Shown one piece after another: positions 1 through 11,102 of a stretch of DNA of 64,000 nucleotides. The notes beneath the pieces are model-generated. The model worked only from the letters and a program-made list of their open reading frames with translations, was not told the origin of the DNA and did not search any database. The translations under genes and the position numbers were made by a program. This DNA is from Saltatorellus ferox. GTDB taxonomy: Bacteria; Planctomycetota; UBA1135; GCA-002686595. The stretch is taken from positions 7,135,524 through 7,199,523 of the forward strand of contig CP036434.1 in the NCBI GenBank assembly GCA_007751475.1. Reading direction: 5' to 3'. Positions within the stretch are counted from its first letter, which is position 1; every line of letters begins with the position of its first letter.

Positions 1-1
1 G

Positions 2-295
2 TCGGTCGACGAGCTCAAGGGCCAGTTCCGAAAGAAGCTCTTCGACGACCCGGAGACCGACTTTCTGGCGGAGTTCAAGAAGGGACGAAAGTCCTCGGTC
101 CAGCGCCACTTCTCCCACTTCGTGCTGAGCGCTTTCCTGTGCGAAGAAATCCTGGCCAAACATGGCTTCGAAGCGGCGCTGCGCCTCGCCAGCACCGGCC
201 AAGACGGCGCGAGGTTCTTCGAAGAGCTCAATACGATCCTGGGAATCAACGAGACGAACTTCCACGCGACGATCCGCCTTCTGATCGAAGCATGA
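2..295 (+). CDS. C-terminal fragment of a peptidase-MA-like protein (5' end outside window)
   Basis: This is the last 97 codons of a gene that begins before the window; the frame is open from base 2 and ends at a TGA at 293-295. The visible part is helical, with a segment ending SVQRHFSHFVLSAFLCEEIL, then a G-F-E-A-A-L helix and a final motif around LGINETNFHATIRLLIEA. That layout resembles the extreme C-terminus of peptidase-MA (gluzincin) family proteins, in which the zinc-binding helix lies far upstream. The catalytic HExxH would therefore be off the window and cannot be checked. The assignment rests on resemblance only. The gene converges on the next one across a perfect 134-bp palindrome. 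Confidence 0.5.
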   Translation, partial: SVDELKGQFRKKLFDDPETDFLAEFKKGRKSSVQRHFSHFVLSAFLCEEILAKHGFEAALRLASTGQDGARFFEELNTILGINETNFHATIRLLIEA

Positions 296-311
296 ACCCA
301 ACGTTCAAATT

Positions 312-445
312 TCCGCTACCGGAACAAACGGACCAGGTGCAACCGTTCCGGAACAAACGGACCAGGTGCAACCATTCCGGAATGGTTGCACCTGGTCCGT
401 TTGTTCCGGAACGGTTGCACCTGGTCCGTTTGTTCCGGTAGCGGA
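312..445. repeat. Perfect 134-bp palindrome (two inverted pairs of a ~29-nt unit)
   Basis: Bases 312-378 are the exact reverse complement of 379-445, with the symmetry axis between 378 and 379 and no loop. Each 67-base arm holds two tandem copies of a unit containing GGAACAAACGGACC and AGGTGCAACC. The element sits between two convergent stop codons (295 and 447). It lacks a U-tract, so it is not a textbook terminator, although its RNA would be a very stable hairpin. The dense self-inverse arrangement is like REP/BIME elements mobilised by RAYT (IS200-like) transposases; no transposase is in the window, so that link is inference. Confidence 0.9.
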
Positions 446-446
446 C

Positions 447-2021
447 TCAGCGCAGTTGTGCTTCGATCTCACCGATGCGGAGGAGAGCATCGGATCTGGG
501 GGAGGCATCGGTCGATTTGCTTTCCTCGGCCCATGGAATCAGCTCCAGCGTTTCCAGCTTGATCGGTTGGGCCAGCTCAAGGCGCGCCTTCCGGAGGCCG
601 TTCAGAGGCAGGAGCACGGGGTAGGGCCTTCCATTCACCCGGAGGACGAGGCGCCTCGTTGCCTCCCGCCCCATCTCCCCGCGCTGTCGTTCGAGGTTCT
701 CGACAGGACTCGAGAGGAGGATCGTGTCGACGCTCCTCGGATTCTCGAACGAGATCTCCAGGCCTCCGTCACGGGGTGTCCACCAGGTCGTCCTCCGCGT
801 GTCGGCGAGTAGGGTGGGGCCGTGCCCCGAGACTCCGGTCGAGGGCTTGAAGCGAGGTGCCATGGAGGGGAGTAGATTGCGGCCGAGATCGCGCCTGTGC
901 AGCTTCTTGAGCGCAGCTTCGAACGCGTGGCTCCCCGGCTCTGCGTGAAGCCCCTCGTCCAGCGACCAGTGAGGTAGCACGGCCCTTGAAGGCGAACCCG
1001 AAAGGGGAGCGCTTACCTCTCGGGTCGCGCGGGACAGAAAGAGAAGCGCGAAAGAGGTCTCGATACCATCCGGATCCGAACCGCCCCAGATGCCCTCCAC
1101 GGATTGCGTTCCGATCAGGCTCAGGGCTCCCTCCCGGTACCAGTCGTGGCTCCCGAGCCACTGCGTCCCGGTCAGCTCCGCCGCGCGTTCCGTCCCGTAG
1201 AGAGCGTAGAGCGAGATCCCCACTTCCGGGCCGAGACGGGTGCCGCGGCCCTCGTCGAAGGTCTCCGCCATCCACTCGAGCGCGCGCGCCTCCACCACTC
1301 TCAGGTCGTGCCACTCGCCTTCCTTCCACACGTCCTCTGACCCGCTCGCTTCCGTCAGCATCCGCAGGCAGATATCAGCGCACGCAATGCCAGCGGCAGT
1401 CATGGAAACGCTGCCGACGCTGCCGCCCCGCGAGTATCCAAATCCCCCATCCGGTGCCTGGAACTCCGGCAGCGCAGCCGCGAGCGTCGTCCAGACCTTT
1501 CGATCCACGGGCACGCCGCTCTTGTGCGCTGTCCAGAGCCCCAGCGCCGCGTACTGGGTGTTGGAGAGGTCCTCCGATCCCGGGTAGCCCCATGCACCTT
1601 TGGCCTGCGATTTTACGAGGAATGCAGCCAGCTTCTCGAGGCTCGACCGATACGCCTCCGAGTCGCTGCGCTCCAGCGCCATGATCGCACAAGCGGCCTC
1701 GTAGGTTCGCCGAATCGTCTGTCGGGCCAGCGCATCCGACGCGGCACGCACGCGCTTGTCATACCTGCTGGCGCCTCCCAGGAGCGCCGCGTAGAGACAA
1801 AGTCCATCGCTCGGACGCCGAGCCTTCATCCCCCTGCCCCGCGTCGCCATGTCCGTGATGCGCTCCTCGACGAGCGCCACGACGGCCCGATCGATGGCGT
1901 GCCGGACCTGCCGCCGAAGCGCCGGACTCGCCTCCTGGGTCTGCGCCATCGCCGGATCCTGGCCGAACCCCAGCGTCACCATGAAGGCACCAGCCAGTAA
2001 GCAGCGTTTCATCATCGACAC
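447..2021 (-). CDS. Secreted prenyltransferase/squalene-cyclase-like alpha/alpha-toroid protein
   Basis: A 524-aa protein of unknown substrate. An N-terminal signal peptide (about residues 1-26, hydrophobic core LLAGAFMVTLGF, cleavage near AMAQ) indicates export. The middle (about 40-380) has repeated helical units typical of terpenoid cyclase/prenyltransferase toroids, for example GAWGYPG followed by SNTQYAALGLW, and PDGGFGYSRGG. The DxDD motif of true squalene-hopene cyclases was not seen, so a cyclase reaction is unlikely. The C-terminal 130 residues look beta-rich. Similar proteins are common in Planctomycetota. ATG codons at residues 1, 3 and 4 could each be the start; MKRCLL (residue 4) also gives a good signal peptide. 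Confidence 0.75.
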   Translation of the reverse strand: MSMMKRCLLAGAFMVTLGFGQDPAMAQTQEASPALRRQVRHAIDRAVVALVEERITDMATRGRGMKARRPSDGLCLYAALLGGASRYDKRVRAASDALARQTIRRTYEAACAIMALERSDSEAYRSSLEKLAAFLVKSQAKGAWGYPGSEDLSNTQYAALGLWTAHKSGVPVDRKVWTTLAAALPEFQAPDGGFGYSRGGSVGSVSMTAAGIACADICLRMLTEASGSEDVWKEGEWHDLRVVEARALEWMAETFDEGRGTRLGPEVGISLYALYGTERAAELTGTQWLGSHDWYREGALSLIGTQSVEGIWGGSDPDGIETSFALLFLSRATREVSAPLSGSPSRAVLPHWSLDEGLHAEPGSHAFEAALKKLHRRDLGRNLLPSMAPRFKPSTGVSGHGPTLLADTRRTTWWTPRDGGLEISFENPRSVDTILLSSPVENLERQRGEMGREATRRLVLRVNGRPYPVLLPLNGLRKARLELAQPIKLETLELIPWAEESKSTDASPRSDALLRIGEIEAQLR

Positions 2022-2103
2022 GACTACCCGCCATGCCAGCGGGGTTACGGGAAGAGCAGACTCGATCCCATGGAATCCAACCCGTCCCCGCGCTGAAGCC
2101 GCG

Positions 2104-3509
<1,406 letters not shown>

Positions 3510-3513
<4 letters not shown>

Positions 3514-6500
3514 CGCTTGGTCAAGGCCTCGTCCAGATTGAGAAGTGTCGACGCGATCATCGTGTAGGCCGCCCACTCGGCCGTGCGCTGCTCCGCGGGT
3601 GGCGCGGTCGCGCCCTCGCCGAGAAGCGCCTGAACGGCCTCTGCGTCGTCGCTGAAGTCGAGCGTGTGCCGCGCCAGCGCGCTCTCCAGAAGCGCCAGCT
3701 CCTCGGCACTGAAGTCGCGCGCCAGCACCGCACGACCGCCGACCTGGAGACCACGGCTCGGACCCGTCGCCGCGTCCATCATTCTCTGCCCGAGATGACG
3801 CGCCGCTTCGATGTAGGTCGTACCGTTCAGCGTCGCGAGCGCCTGGAGCGGCGTGTTCGTGCGCGCTCGCTGCACGCTGCACAGCTCAAAGCCCGGCGCG
3901 TCGAACGTCGTCAGCGTCGGATGCGGCACCGTGCGCTTGCGGTACGTGTAGAGGCTTCGACGGAAGAGGCCGTTGCCGACCGAGGGAACGTAGGCTCCCT
4001 GGCCCGCGCCGCCGGCGAGTTCCTTCCAGAGTCCGTCCGGCTGATAGGGCTTTACAGACGGTCCGCCGACCTCCTGAACCAAAAGCCCCGCCACCAGGAG
4101 GGCTTGATCGCGGATCGTCTCCGCGTCCAGGCGATGCCGCGGTCCGCGCGCGAGAAGACGGTTGCGTGGGTCTCGCTCCAGGGCGTCCGCGCTCGCCGCC
4201 GACGACTGCCCGTAGGTGGAAGACAGCGCGATACGCCTCTCCAGCGCCCTCAGGTCCCAGCCGCTCTTCACGAACTCATGGCTCAGATAGTCGAGTAGCC
4301 CTGGAGACTCCGGTCGATCGCCGCGCACGCCGAAGTCGTCCCTCGTCGCCACGAGTCCCTCCCCGAAGAAGCTCGCCCAGACCCGGTTCACGGCCACGCG
4401 CGGCGTCAGCGGATTGTCGGCGCTCGTGAGCCAGCGGGCGAGCCCCAGGCGATCATGCGGCGCGTCCGCGCCCAGCCCACCGAACACTTCCGGTACGTCG
4501 GGTTCCAGCGGTTCGCCGACCGGCTTGTCATAGCGGCCGCGGTCGAGCAGGTAGGTCGCGCGGGGCTCGTCCAGATCGCGCAGCACCATCGCCGTCGGGA
4601 TGTCCTCGCGCTCGACGCGCGCGCGCTCCGCTGCCGCTTCCGCGCGAGCGACCCTGGCCGCGCGCGATTCGAAGTCGAACGCAGCCATAAAGAACGGGAG
4701 TCCTCCCTCTCCGCGAGCGCGATGCCTCGCATGCTCCAGGACCTGAGCAGGATCGAGGTCCACGCCATCCACGCGAAAGTCCGCCATCTCGCCCGCGAGT
4801 TCCCCCGCGTACCTGCGCGTCCCGAGAAGCAGGGGTGCCTCCGATTCGATCGCACCGTCCAGGGCGTCTCTCTCGACCGTGACTTCCTGGAGGACGCCGT
4901 CGAGCCACAGCTCGACGCCACTCGCCTTGCCAGAGCCGTCGTAGGTCACGGCGACGTGCTGCCAGCGGCCGCGCTCGAGCGCCTGCTTCCCGATCACCTT
5001 GATCGCGTTGGAAGACCAGGAGTGAATCAGGTGAACGGCAGGCTTCATCGAATCGAGCAGAACGAGGTCCGTGCCGCGGTAGCTGTCGTCGTCGTTCATC
5101 CGACTGTAGACCGCGCCGTGGGACTCAGGCTTCAGCCAGAGCGATACGCTGAACGGCTCGTCCCCGTGGAAGGCGACGCTCGTGCCGAGATCGAGGCTTC
5201 CCTTCGGCCCAGCCCCATGCCCGAGCGCTTCCATCCGGCCGCGCAGAAGAACCACCTCCGGCAGCTGCGGTCGCTCCTCGCGCGCTGTCGACGCGCGCCA
5301 GGCCTCGAAGCGCGAAGCCGCGCTGGCCTCGATGGCCACCAGTCTCCGGTCGGCCTCGCGCTCTCTGGCTTCGAGCTCATCGAGGCGCGCGCGTACCTCT
5401 GCGGAGTACAGGCGAACGATGGGCGGAACGTTCCCGCGCGTCTCCGTGTAGACGCCCTTCTCGTCGATCGAGTTGAAGAAGCCGTAGAAGCGGTAGTAGT
5501 CCTTCTGAGTGAGCGCGTCATACTTGTGATCGTGACAGCGCGCGCAGGCCAGCGTCAGTCCGAGGAACGCCGTCGCGGTCGTCTCCGCACGGTCGGCCAC
5601 GTTCTCCACGCGCCACTCCTCGTCGATCGAACCGGCTTCCGTGACGGTGCGGTGGTTCCGCTGGAAGCCCGTCGCCAGGATCGACTGTTCGTCCGCGTCC
5701 GGCAGCAGGTCGCCGGCGACCTGCTCGGCGACGAACCTGTCGTACGGCATATTCTCTGCGAACGAGCGCAGCACCCAGTCGCGCCACGGCCACTGGTCGC
5801 GCCGGAAGTCGTTCTGGTAGCCGTTCGTATCCGCGTACCGCGCGAGGTCGAGCCACTCACGCGTGCGGTGCTCGGCGTGCGCCTCACTCTCGAGAAGCGC
5901 ATCCACAGCTGCCTCGCGCACGGCCTGACGTCCGTCACGGCCGTCCGAGTCCCCGAAGTCTGAGAGAAAGCTCTCGAGGGCGTCGACCGTCGGCGGAAGC
6001 CCTGTCAGGTCGAGATTCACCCTGCGGAACCACGTGCCAGGATCGGCCTCGGGAGAAGGCGACAGCCCCTCGGTCAGAAGATGGGCGAGGACGAACTCAT
6101 CGAGCGGATCTTGCTCCCACGCCGAGAGCGGGCCCATGCGAGCCACCGGCGCGTCGCCCCAGGGCTGAAAGCTCGACTTCACGGGCGCGTAGGCCCAATG
6201 CGACTCCCATACCACCCCTTCGTCGATCCAGCGCCGCAACACATCGATCTGCTCCGTCGACAGCGGCTTCTGAAACTCCGGCGGCGGCATGACTCGCTTC
6301 GGGTTCTCCTGGAGCACGCGGTCCATGACCTCGCTCGATGCAGCCTCGCCCGGCTCCGCCACGAACAGGACGTCGTCGTGAACATCGAGCCGAAGGTCCG
6401 CCTGTCTCGTCCCCGCGTCAGGACCGTGACAGTGGAAGCAGTGATCCGAGAGGATCGGAAGCACATCGCGATCGAAGTCGATCGGATCGCCGCCCGCGAG

Positions 6501-6530
6501 GAACAGGAGGCCGAGAAAACCTGGGTTCAT
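3510..6530 (-). CDS. PSCyt1/DUF1549/LamG/DUF1553 cytochrome c-type protein
   Basis: A 1006-aa multidomain protein of the kind highly amplified in Planctomycetota. In order: a short hydrophobic N-terminus; a Planctomycete cytochrome C domain with the heme motif CFHCH (about residues 32-36); DUF1549 (about 140-370); a LamG/concanavalin-like insert (about 430-590, GRWQHVAVTYDGSG, VELWLDGVL); and DUF1553 (about 670-960, NPLTPRVAVNRVWASFFGEGL, RTNTPLQALATLN). It is predicted to be periplasmic and to work with the coupled DUF1501 protein, probably in redox-linked polysaccharide or sulfated-glycan processing; that role is inferred from genomic association, not shown here. The heme motif is complete. 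Confidence 0.93.
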
Positions 6531-6684
6531 ATGCGGCTAAAGATACCAGGGATGGGAGGACGCGCACGATTCGTCGCAGCATCACTAAGGGAGACTTTAG
6601 GTCGGGTTGAGCGCTGGATGAGCGCGGAGCTCCATGCTCCAGTCCGTACCCGACCCAAGTCCACGAAGTCCCCAAGAGACCCCC

Positions 6685-6972
6685 ATGAAGAACTCAAATC
6701 ACGTCCTCCTTTCGCTTGCCATCGTCACGGGCGGCGCTTTCCACGCGTTCGCTCCGCAGAAAGGGGGCCAGCAGGGCGCAGCCACGAAAGACATCGCGAC
6801 GATCAAGATGGAAGGCCAGCGCTGGGAGTACCTGATCGAGCCCGAACCGTCGCTGGAACGCGCGAACGAACTTGGCGAGGACCGATGGGACTTCGCCGGT
6901 CTCTACGGGCAGAGCGATCTCGGAACCGCGGTCTCGCTCACCCTCTGGAAGCGCCCGCTGCTCGACGAGTAG
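6685..6972 (+). CDS. Small secreted DUF4177-like protein
   Basis: A 95-aa protein with a signal peptide (MKNSNHVLLSLAIVTGGAFHAFA). The mature part reads QRWEYLIEPEPSLERANELGEDRWDFAGL and later LTLWKRPL. This matches the DUF4177 pattern: a W-E-Y strand, then an N-x-L/G-x-x-G-W-x-hydrophobic turn, then an xLKRP strand. DUF4177 is a small alpha/beta domain of unknown function. The ATG at 6685 was preferred to an in-frame ATG at 6634 because it begins a clean signal peptide. It is transcribed divergently from the DUF1549 gene. Confidence 0.72.
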   Translation: MKNSNHVLLSLAIVTGGAFHAFAPQKGGQQGAATKDIATIKMEGQRWEYLIEPEPSLERANELGEDRWDFAGLYGQSDLGTAVSLTLWKRPLLDE

Positions 6973-6996
6973 CGCGGGGACCGGGCGGACACGCGC

Positions 6997-7287
6997 TCAC
7001 CCGACGCCGGGCGTCCAATCGGCGATCAGCTTTCGGACACCCTCCAGCTGATCGAAAGAGACGTGCTTGCGCTGGTACTTGTTGAAGATCATCGACTCCA
7101 GCTCCTGGAGATCCTCCAGCGACGGTTTGGCGTGCACGGTCCACTCCGCATCTTCGCTCGCTCGGCGGGAACTCGGTCGGGATTGAAACTCCCACTTCCC
7201 GCCGAAGAGCTGGGCCTCGACCTCGCGCTTCGTCCCGTCTTCGGCGCGGGTCTTCCACTGGTACAGGTTGCGCGTTTGCCTCGACAT
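6997..7287 (-). CDS. Conserved-looking hypothetical protein, 96 aa
   Basis: A small charged, probably cytoplasmic protein starting MSRQTRNLYQWKTRAEDG and ending KLIADWTPGVG. I do not recognise a family. An N-terminal beta-like segment (EVEAQLFGGKWEFQSRP) is followed by two helices (SLEDLQELESMIFNKYQRK and FDQLEGVRKLIADW). The frame continues upstream, but the ATG at 7287 is the first that gives non-arginine-rich protein sequence, and it leaves about 135 bases before the divergent start at 7424. It converges on the DUF4177-like gene. Confidence 0.55.
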   Translation of the reverse strand: MSRQTRNLYQWKTRAEDGTKREVEAQLFGGKWEFQSRPSSRRASEDAEWTVHAKPSLEDLQELESMIFNKYQRKHVSFDQLEGVRKLIADWTPGVG

Positions 7288-7423
7288 ACCGCTCCAGGGT
7301 AACCGAACGGGCCCAGGTGGGGCCGCGCGGAAGGAATTCCGCGAGACCCGGGAATAGCGATCGGCCCGTGCCGCAGGAAGAAGGTCTCTTCGCCTTCCCC
7401 TCCGGTCCCCCACGATTCGATCC

Positions 7424-9772
7424 ATGGTCCGTCTCCAACGCCTGCGCTTCGCCGTACCCATCTCATTCCCGACCGTCGGCCTTTCCCTCCTCGCTTTCGG
7501 CGCCACCCCGCTCCTGGCCGCCACGCAGCCGCAGGAGCCCGCGTCCCCGCGGCGCTCCGGGCAGACCGCCGATCAAGACTTCTACCGCGCCTACTACCTG
7601 GAGCATGAGAAAGGCGACCTCGACGCGGCGATGGAGCTGTACCGCTCCGCCGTTCGGAGCGGATCCCTCACGCCGGAACAGCGCGAGGAGATCGAGAGCC
7701 ACCTGCGCGCTTGCGCCGAGGAACTCGCCACGGGCGACCTTGCCCAGCTCGTCCCCGGCGACTCGATCGTGTACTTCGAACTCAACGAGCCAGGCGATCA
7801 GCTCCAGAGCCTCCTGAATCAGCTGGGCCTGCTCCAGGGCACCGACCGCGCGGGCGACATCGCCGTGAGCCCGCATCTCCTGGAAGGGATCCTCGGACTC
7901 AAGGGAGCCGCGATCGCCCTCACGCGGATCGATCCGAGCGCCGGCATGCCCGGTGGCGTCGTCGTTCTGCACCCCGGTGACATGGGAGCGGTCCGGGGCC
8001 TGATCGAGACCGCGCTGCCCGCCGGCGGCCAGTCCGTCGAGCCGATCGCAGGCCACCCGACCTTTCTCGTGGAGGGCATGGTGCACGTCACCATGGGCCG
8101 CCGCCTGATCGTCGCCGGCACCGAGCGTCAGCTCATCGAGGACGTTCTGCGGCGCGTCGACGGCGACCGCTCCGATAGCCTCGCCGCCAGCGATTCCGCC
8201 CGAGCCGCGCTCGCCGGTCACGGAGACGATCTTTTCTTCTTCTGCGCAAACGCCGAGCCCGTGATGCCGCTGATCGAAACCGCGCTCGGGGTGCTTGGCG
8301 GCCAGAGCCGTGAAGCGGCCCTCGCCATCCAGCTCCTCGATCCCGATAGCCTTCGGACCCTTTCGGGCGGCGTCGGCGTCCGTGATGGCAACCTCTCCCT
8401 CGACCTCGGCCTCACGCTGGAGGAGGGTCACAGGAACCTCGCGTTCAACCTCCTTCGAATGCCCCATGTGTCCGAAAGCACGTTCGAGATGATCCCGAGC
8501 GGCGTGGCCGGATTCATGGCCACATCGCTCAACGAGAAGAACCCCGGCGGCACCGGCGTGACGGATTCAGAGGGGCGGCCCGTGGTCACGATCATGGACC
8601 TCGGCCGCGAGGTCTTCGGCAACCTCGTCGACGTCGCGCTGTTCGTTCTCCCGTCCATGTCGGAGGGCCCGGGCGGAATGCCGGTCCCGGACGCGGCGAT
8701 CGCCATGTCCGTGAACGATCCGGAGCGTTCCCAGGCCATCTGGCGCCTCGCCCTCGGCCTGGCCCAGGGCGCGAGCGGCGAGAATGGCCAGATGCAGGCG
8801 CGCACGAACCGCATCGGCAGCCGAGAGGTCGAGCGCTTCCAGATCGAGGGTATCGACGTCTTCCTCTACCGCCACGACGATCGCCTCGTGATCTCCCCCT
8901 CCCTCGCCGCGATCGAGGCCGCGGTACAGGCCGCTGAAGGACGGAATATCAAGACCGACGCGCTCTTCGCCGGGCTCGCTGGCACCGCTCTCCACGACCG
9001 CACCTCGGTCGCTGGCATCAGCATGGGGCGCGTTGCGAAGATCGCACGCCAGGTCATGCCCGAGCGAGAACTCCGCGAGGTCGGACCCTACCTCGACCTG
9101 CTGAACGAGGCCTCCATCGTGGCGACCACCCGTCACTCCGACACGGAGTGGCGCTGGTCGTCGAAGATCGCCGGACTGCCGAACGTCGGGCCGCTGGTGT
9201 CGGACCTCGTCCATGCAGAGATGGGCCGAGGGGGCGCAGGTCGCACCCGTCCGGAGTGGAGCCCGCAAGGGGCGAGCGAGGCGATCGAATTCCGAGCAGC
9301 GTCCGGCGCGGAGGCCCGATCGACCGGCGGCGGCCATCAGCTGGCTCTTGCGCCCGCCTCTGGGGCGCCCTCGAGCGGCACCACGATGGGCCACTTCGAA
9401 GCGCTCCTCGCCGAAGGCAACGTGGAGGCAGCCAGCGCGCTCGTGCCGGTTCTCGCGAAGGACTTCACTGGACACCCGCAGAAGGCCAACCAATTCGTCT
9501 GGGACCTGATCTCTACGGAGTCCGGCGAAGCGCTCGCGCCTGCCCTCCTCCCGATCATCGAAGAGGCCGTGGAAGCGAGTCAGGGGACGAGCTGGTTCAT
9601 CCTCGACACGCTGGCCCACGTGCAGTTCGCGGCCGGCGACGTGCAGGGCGCCATCCAGACGGAGCGCAAGGCAGTGCAAGTCGCGCGCGACCACGACGAC
9701 CCGAGGGGAAGAGAAGCCGAAGCCGCGCTCGCGCGCTTCGTGAAGCTCGCCAAGAAGGAGCTGCTGCGATAG
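7424..9772 (+). CDS. Large exported DUF3352-like protein
   Basis: A 782-aa protein with an N-terminal signal peptide (hydrophobic core LSLLAFGATPLLAA). It begins with a short TPR-like helical segment (about 45-100, DFYRAYYLEHEKGDLDAAMELY). A long alpha/beta region follows that has the feel of the DUF3352 family: repeated units such as LVPGDSIVYFELN, LEGILGLKGAAIALTRID, GRRLIVAGTERQLIEDVL and HDDRLVISPSLAAIEAAV. The last 150 residues are again helical and TPR-like (HFEALLAEGNVEAASALV, FAAGDVQGAIQTERKAVQVA). The function is unknown. It converges on the FG-GAP gene with only nine bases between the stop codons, leaving no room for a dedicated terminator. Confidence 0.72.
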   Translation: MVRLQRLRFAVPISFPTVGLSLLAFGATPLLAATQPQEPASPRRSGQTADQDFYRAYYLEHEKGDLDAAMELYRSAVRSGSLTPEQREEIESHLRACAEELATGDLAQLVPGDSIVYFELNEPGDQLQSLLNQLGLLQGTDRAGDIAVSPHLLEGILGLKGAAIALTRIDPSAGMPGGVVVLHPGDMGAVRGLIETALPAGGQSVEPIAGHPTFLVEGMVHVTMGRRLIVAGTERQLIEDVLRRVDGDRSDSLAASDSARAALAGHGDDLFFFCANAEPVMPLIETALGVLGGQSREAALAIQLLDPDSLRTLSGGVGVRDGNLSLDLGLTLEEGHRNLAFNLLRMPHVSESTFEMIPSGVAGFMATSLNEKNPGGTGVTDSEGRPVVTIMDLGREVFGNLVDVALFVLPSMSEGPGGMPVPDAAIAMSVNDPERSQAIWRLALGLAQGASGENGQMQARTNRIGSREVERFQIEGIDVFLYRHDDRLVISPSLAAIEAAVQAAEGRNIKTDALFAGLAGTALHDRTSVAGISMGRVAKIARQVMPERELREVGPYLDLLNEASIVATTRHSDTEWRWSSKIAGLPNVGPLVSDLVHAEMGRGGAGRTRPEWSPQGASEAIEFRAASGAEARSTGGGHQLALAPASGAPSSGTTMGHFEALLAEGNVEAASALVPVLAKDFTGHPQKANQFVWDLISTESGEALAPALLPIIEEAVEASQGTSWFILDTLAHVQFAAGDVQGAIQTERKAVQVARDHDDPRGREAEAALARFVKLAKKELLR

Positions 9773-9781
9773 CGGGCGGCG

Positions 9782-11044
9782 TCAGCGCCGGGCGGAGCGG
9801 ATGATTCCGCTTCCCTGGTGCTCGGGTGCGGGACGGAGGACGTCCACGTAGCTCGGAGAGTGGCCGAGGTTCTGCGCGTGCAGCGCCTCTCCGATCAGCG
9901 CGAAGTGGTCGGAGAGAGCCAGCTCGGACCCTCCGCCGACGTGTGAGCCCGTGGGCAACGGCTGCGTGATGAGCTGCTTCCACTCCACGGACGCGCCACC
10001 ACCCAGACGGTAGGCATGCACCAGAGGCGCGTCCACGCCGCCCAGCTTGCGGCCGGACGCCATCACGTTCTGCCCATGGAGCGCGAGGCTCTCGCCGAAG
10101 AAATCGAACGGCTCCGGGTGCGGGGCCGCCCATCGGGTCGCCTCGGTCCACCCCGCGAGGCCGCGGCGGAACACGTGAACGGAGCCGGTCATGCTGCCTG
10201 CGACGGAGCTGGCGAGGAGCACGTCGCCCTCGAGCGCCACCGCGCGGCCGAAGTGCGTCCCGGCGCTCGCCCCCGGCGTCACGAGTCGCTCCTCGAGCGC
10301 CCACGCACCGCCCTGGCGCGAGTAGAGGTAGACCGCGCCCGCGTTGTCCCCGAGCCCGTGGTCTTTCTGGGGACAGCCGACCGCGAAGGTCGCGCCATCG
10401 AGGCTGATCTCCTGGCCGAAACGATCGCCTCCATCGGGGTCCGGCGCAAAGATCGTGCGCCCTGAATCCCAGGCCCACGCCGTCGCGTCGAATTCGAAGA
10501 CGTACACCGCGCCCGCGGCGTAGAAGCCCGGAGGCACGAGGTCGACGCCGGGGGCGCCAACGACGACGAGGTTCTCACCGACCGCCACGGAGCTGCCGAA
10601 CGCGTCGCTCTCCGCGCCGCCGGGCGCGAGCAGCTTCGCTTCCTCGACCCACGTGGCGAAGTGGCGGCGGAACACGTAGACCGCTCCTGCGTTCGTTCCC
10701 TGGGTGGCGTCGCCCGTCGCGGACAGAACGACGACATTGCCCTGCTCGTTGATATGCGCACTGAGCCCGCACATGGAGCCGGGCCCGATATCGCTCGGCG
10801 TCAGCGAGGCTTCGTGAACGAGCGCGCTCCCGTCCCAGCGATACACGTCCGCGCCGCCGGTGTTGGAATCGCGACGCCAAGCGCTGATGACGGCGCGATC
10901 GCCGCCGGCAGCCAGTGACCGCCCGAACTGATCGCCCGCCTGGGGCGCCGGAGCCTGGATCGCGTCGGTCCAGAGGAACGGGTCGCCCGAGCCCATCGGA
11001 AGGGTGGACTGACAGGTAGCGGCGAGGAGAAGCGTGGTGAGCAT
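9782..11044 (-). CDS. Secreted FG-GAP repeat (integrin-alpha-like) protein
   Basis: A 420-aa secreted beta-propeller protein. The ATG at 11044 starts a signal peptide (MLTTLLLAATCQSTLPMG). At least six FG-GAP-type repeats follow, each with the form D-x-F-G-x-S/A-(V/L)-A followed by a V-(V/I)-x-(A/G) strand and a G-A-V-Y-V-F strand. Examples are AGDQFGRSLAAGGDRAVISA, NAGAVYVFRR, SDAFGSSVAVGENLVVVGAP, GDRFGQEISLDGATFAVGCP and GTHFGRAVALEGDVLLASS. Such propellers are common in exoproteins of this phylum and usually mediate binding, with calcium bound in the turns. The frame continues 96 bases upstream, but that extension lacks a signal sequence. Confidence 0.85.
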   Translation of the reverse strand: MLTTLLLAATCQSTLPMGSGDPFLWTDAIQAPAPQAGDQFGRSLAAGGDRAVISAWRRDSNTGGADVYRWDGSALVHEASLTPSDIGPGSMCGLSAHINEQGNVVVLSATGDATQGTNAGAVYVFRRHFATWVEEAKLLAPGGAESDAFGSSVAVGENLVVVGAPGVDLVPPGFYAAGAVYVFEFDATAWAWDSGRTIFAPDPDGGDRFGQEISLDGATFAVGCPQKDHGLGDNAGAVYLYSRQGGAWALEERLVTPGASAGTHFGRAVALEGDVLLASSVAGSMTGSVHVFRRGLAGWTEATRWAAPHPEPFDFFGESLALHGQNVMASGRKLGGVDAPLVHAYRLGGGASVEWKQLITQPLPTGSHVGGGSELALSDHFALIGEALHAQNLGHSPSYVDVLRPAPEHQGSGIIRSARR

Positions 11045-11102
11045 GATCCTCCAAGGGTAGCGGACGGCTCGATTCTCGGGCGGGCGCGGGGAGAGATCGC
11101 CG

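Noticed and set aside
312..445. CRISPR array
   Set aside because: Units are inverted around a centre, with no unique spacers and no cas genes nearby.
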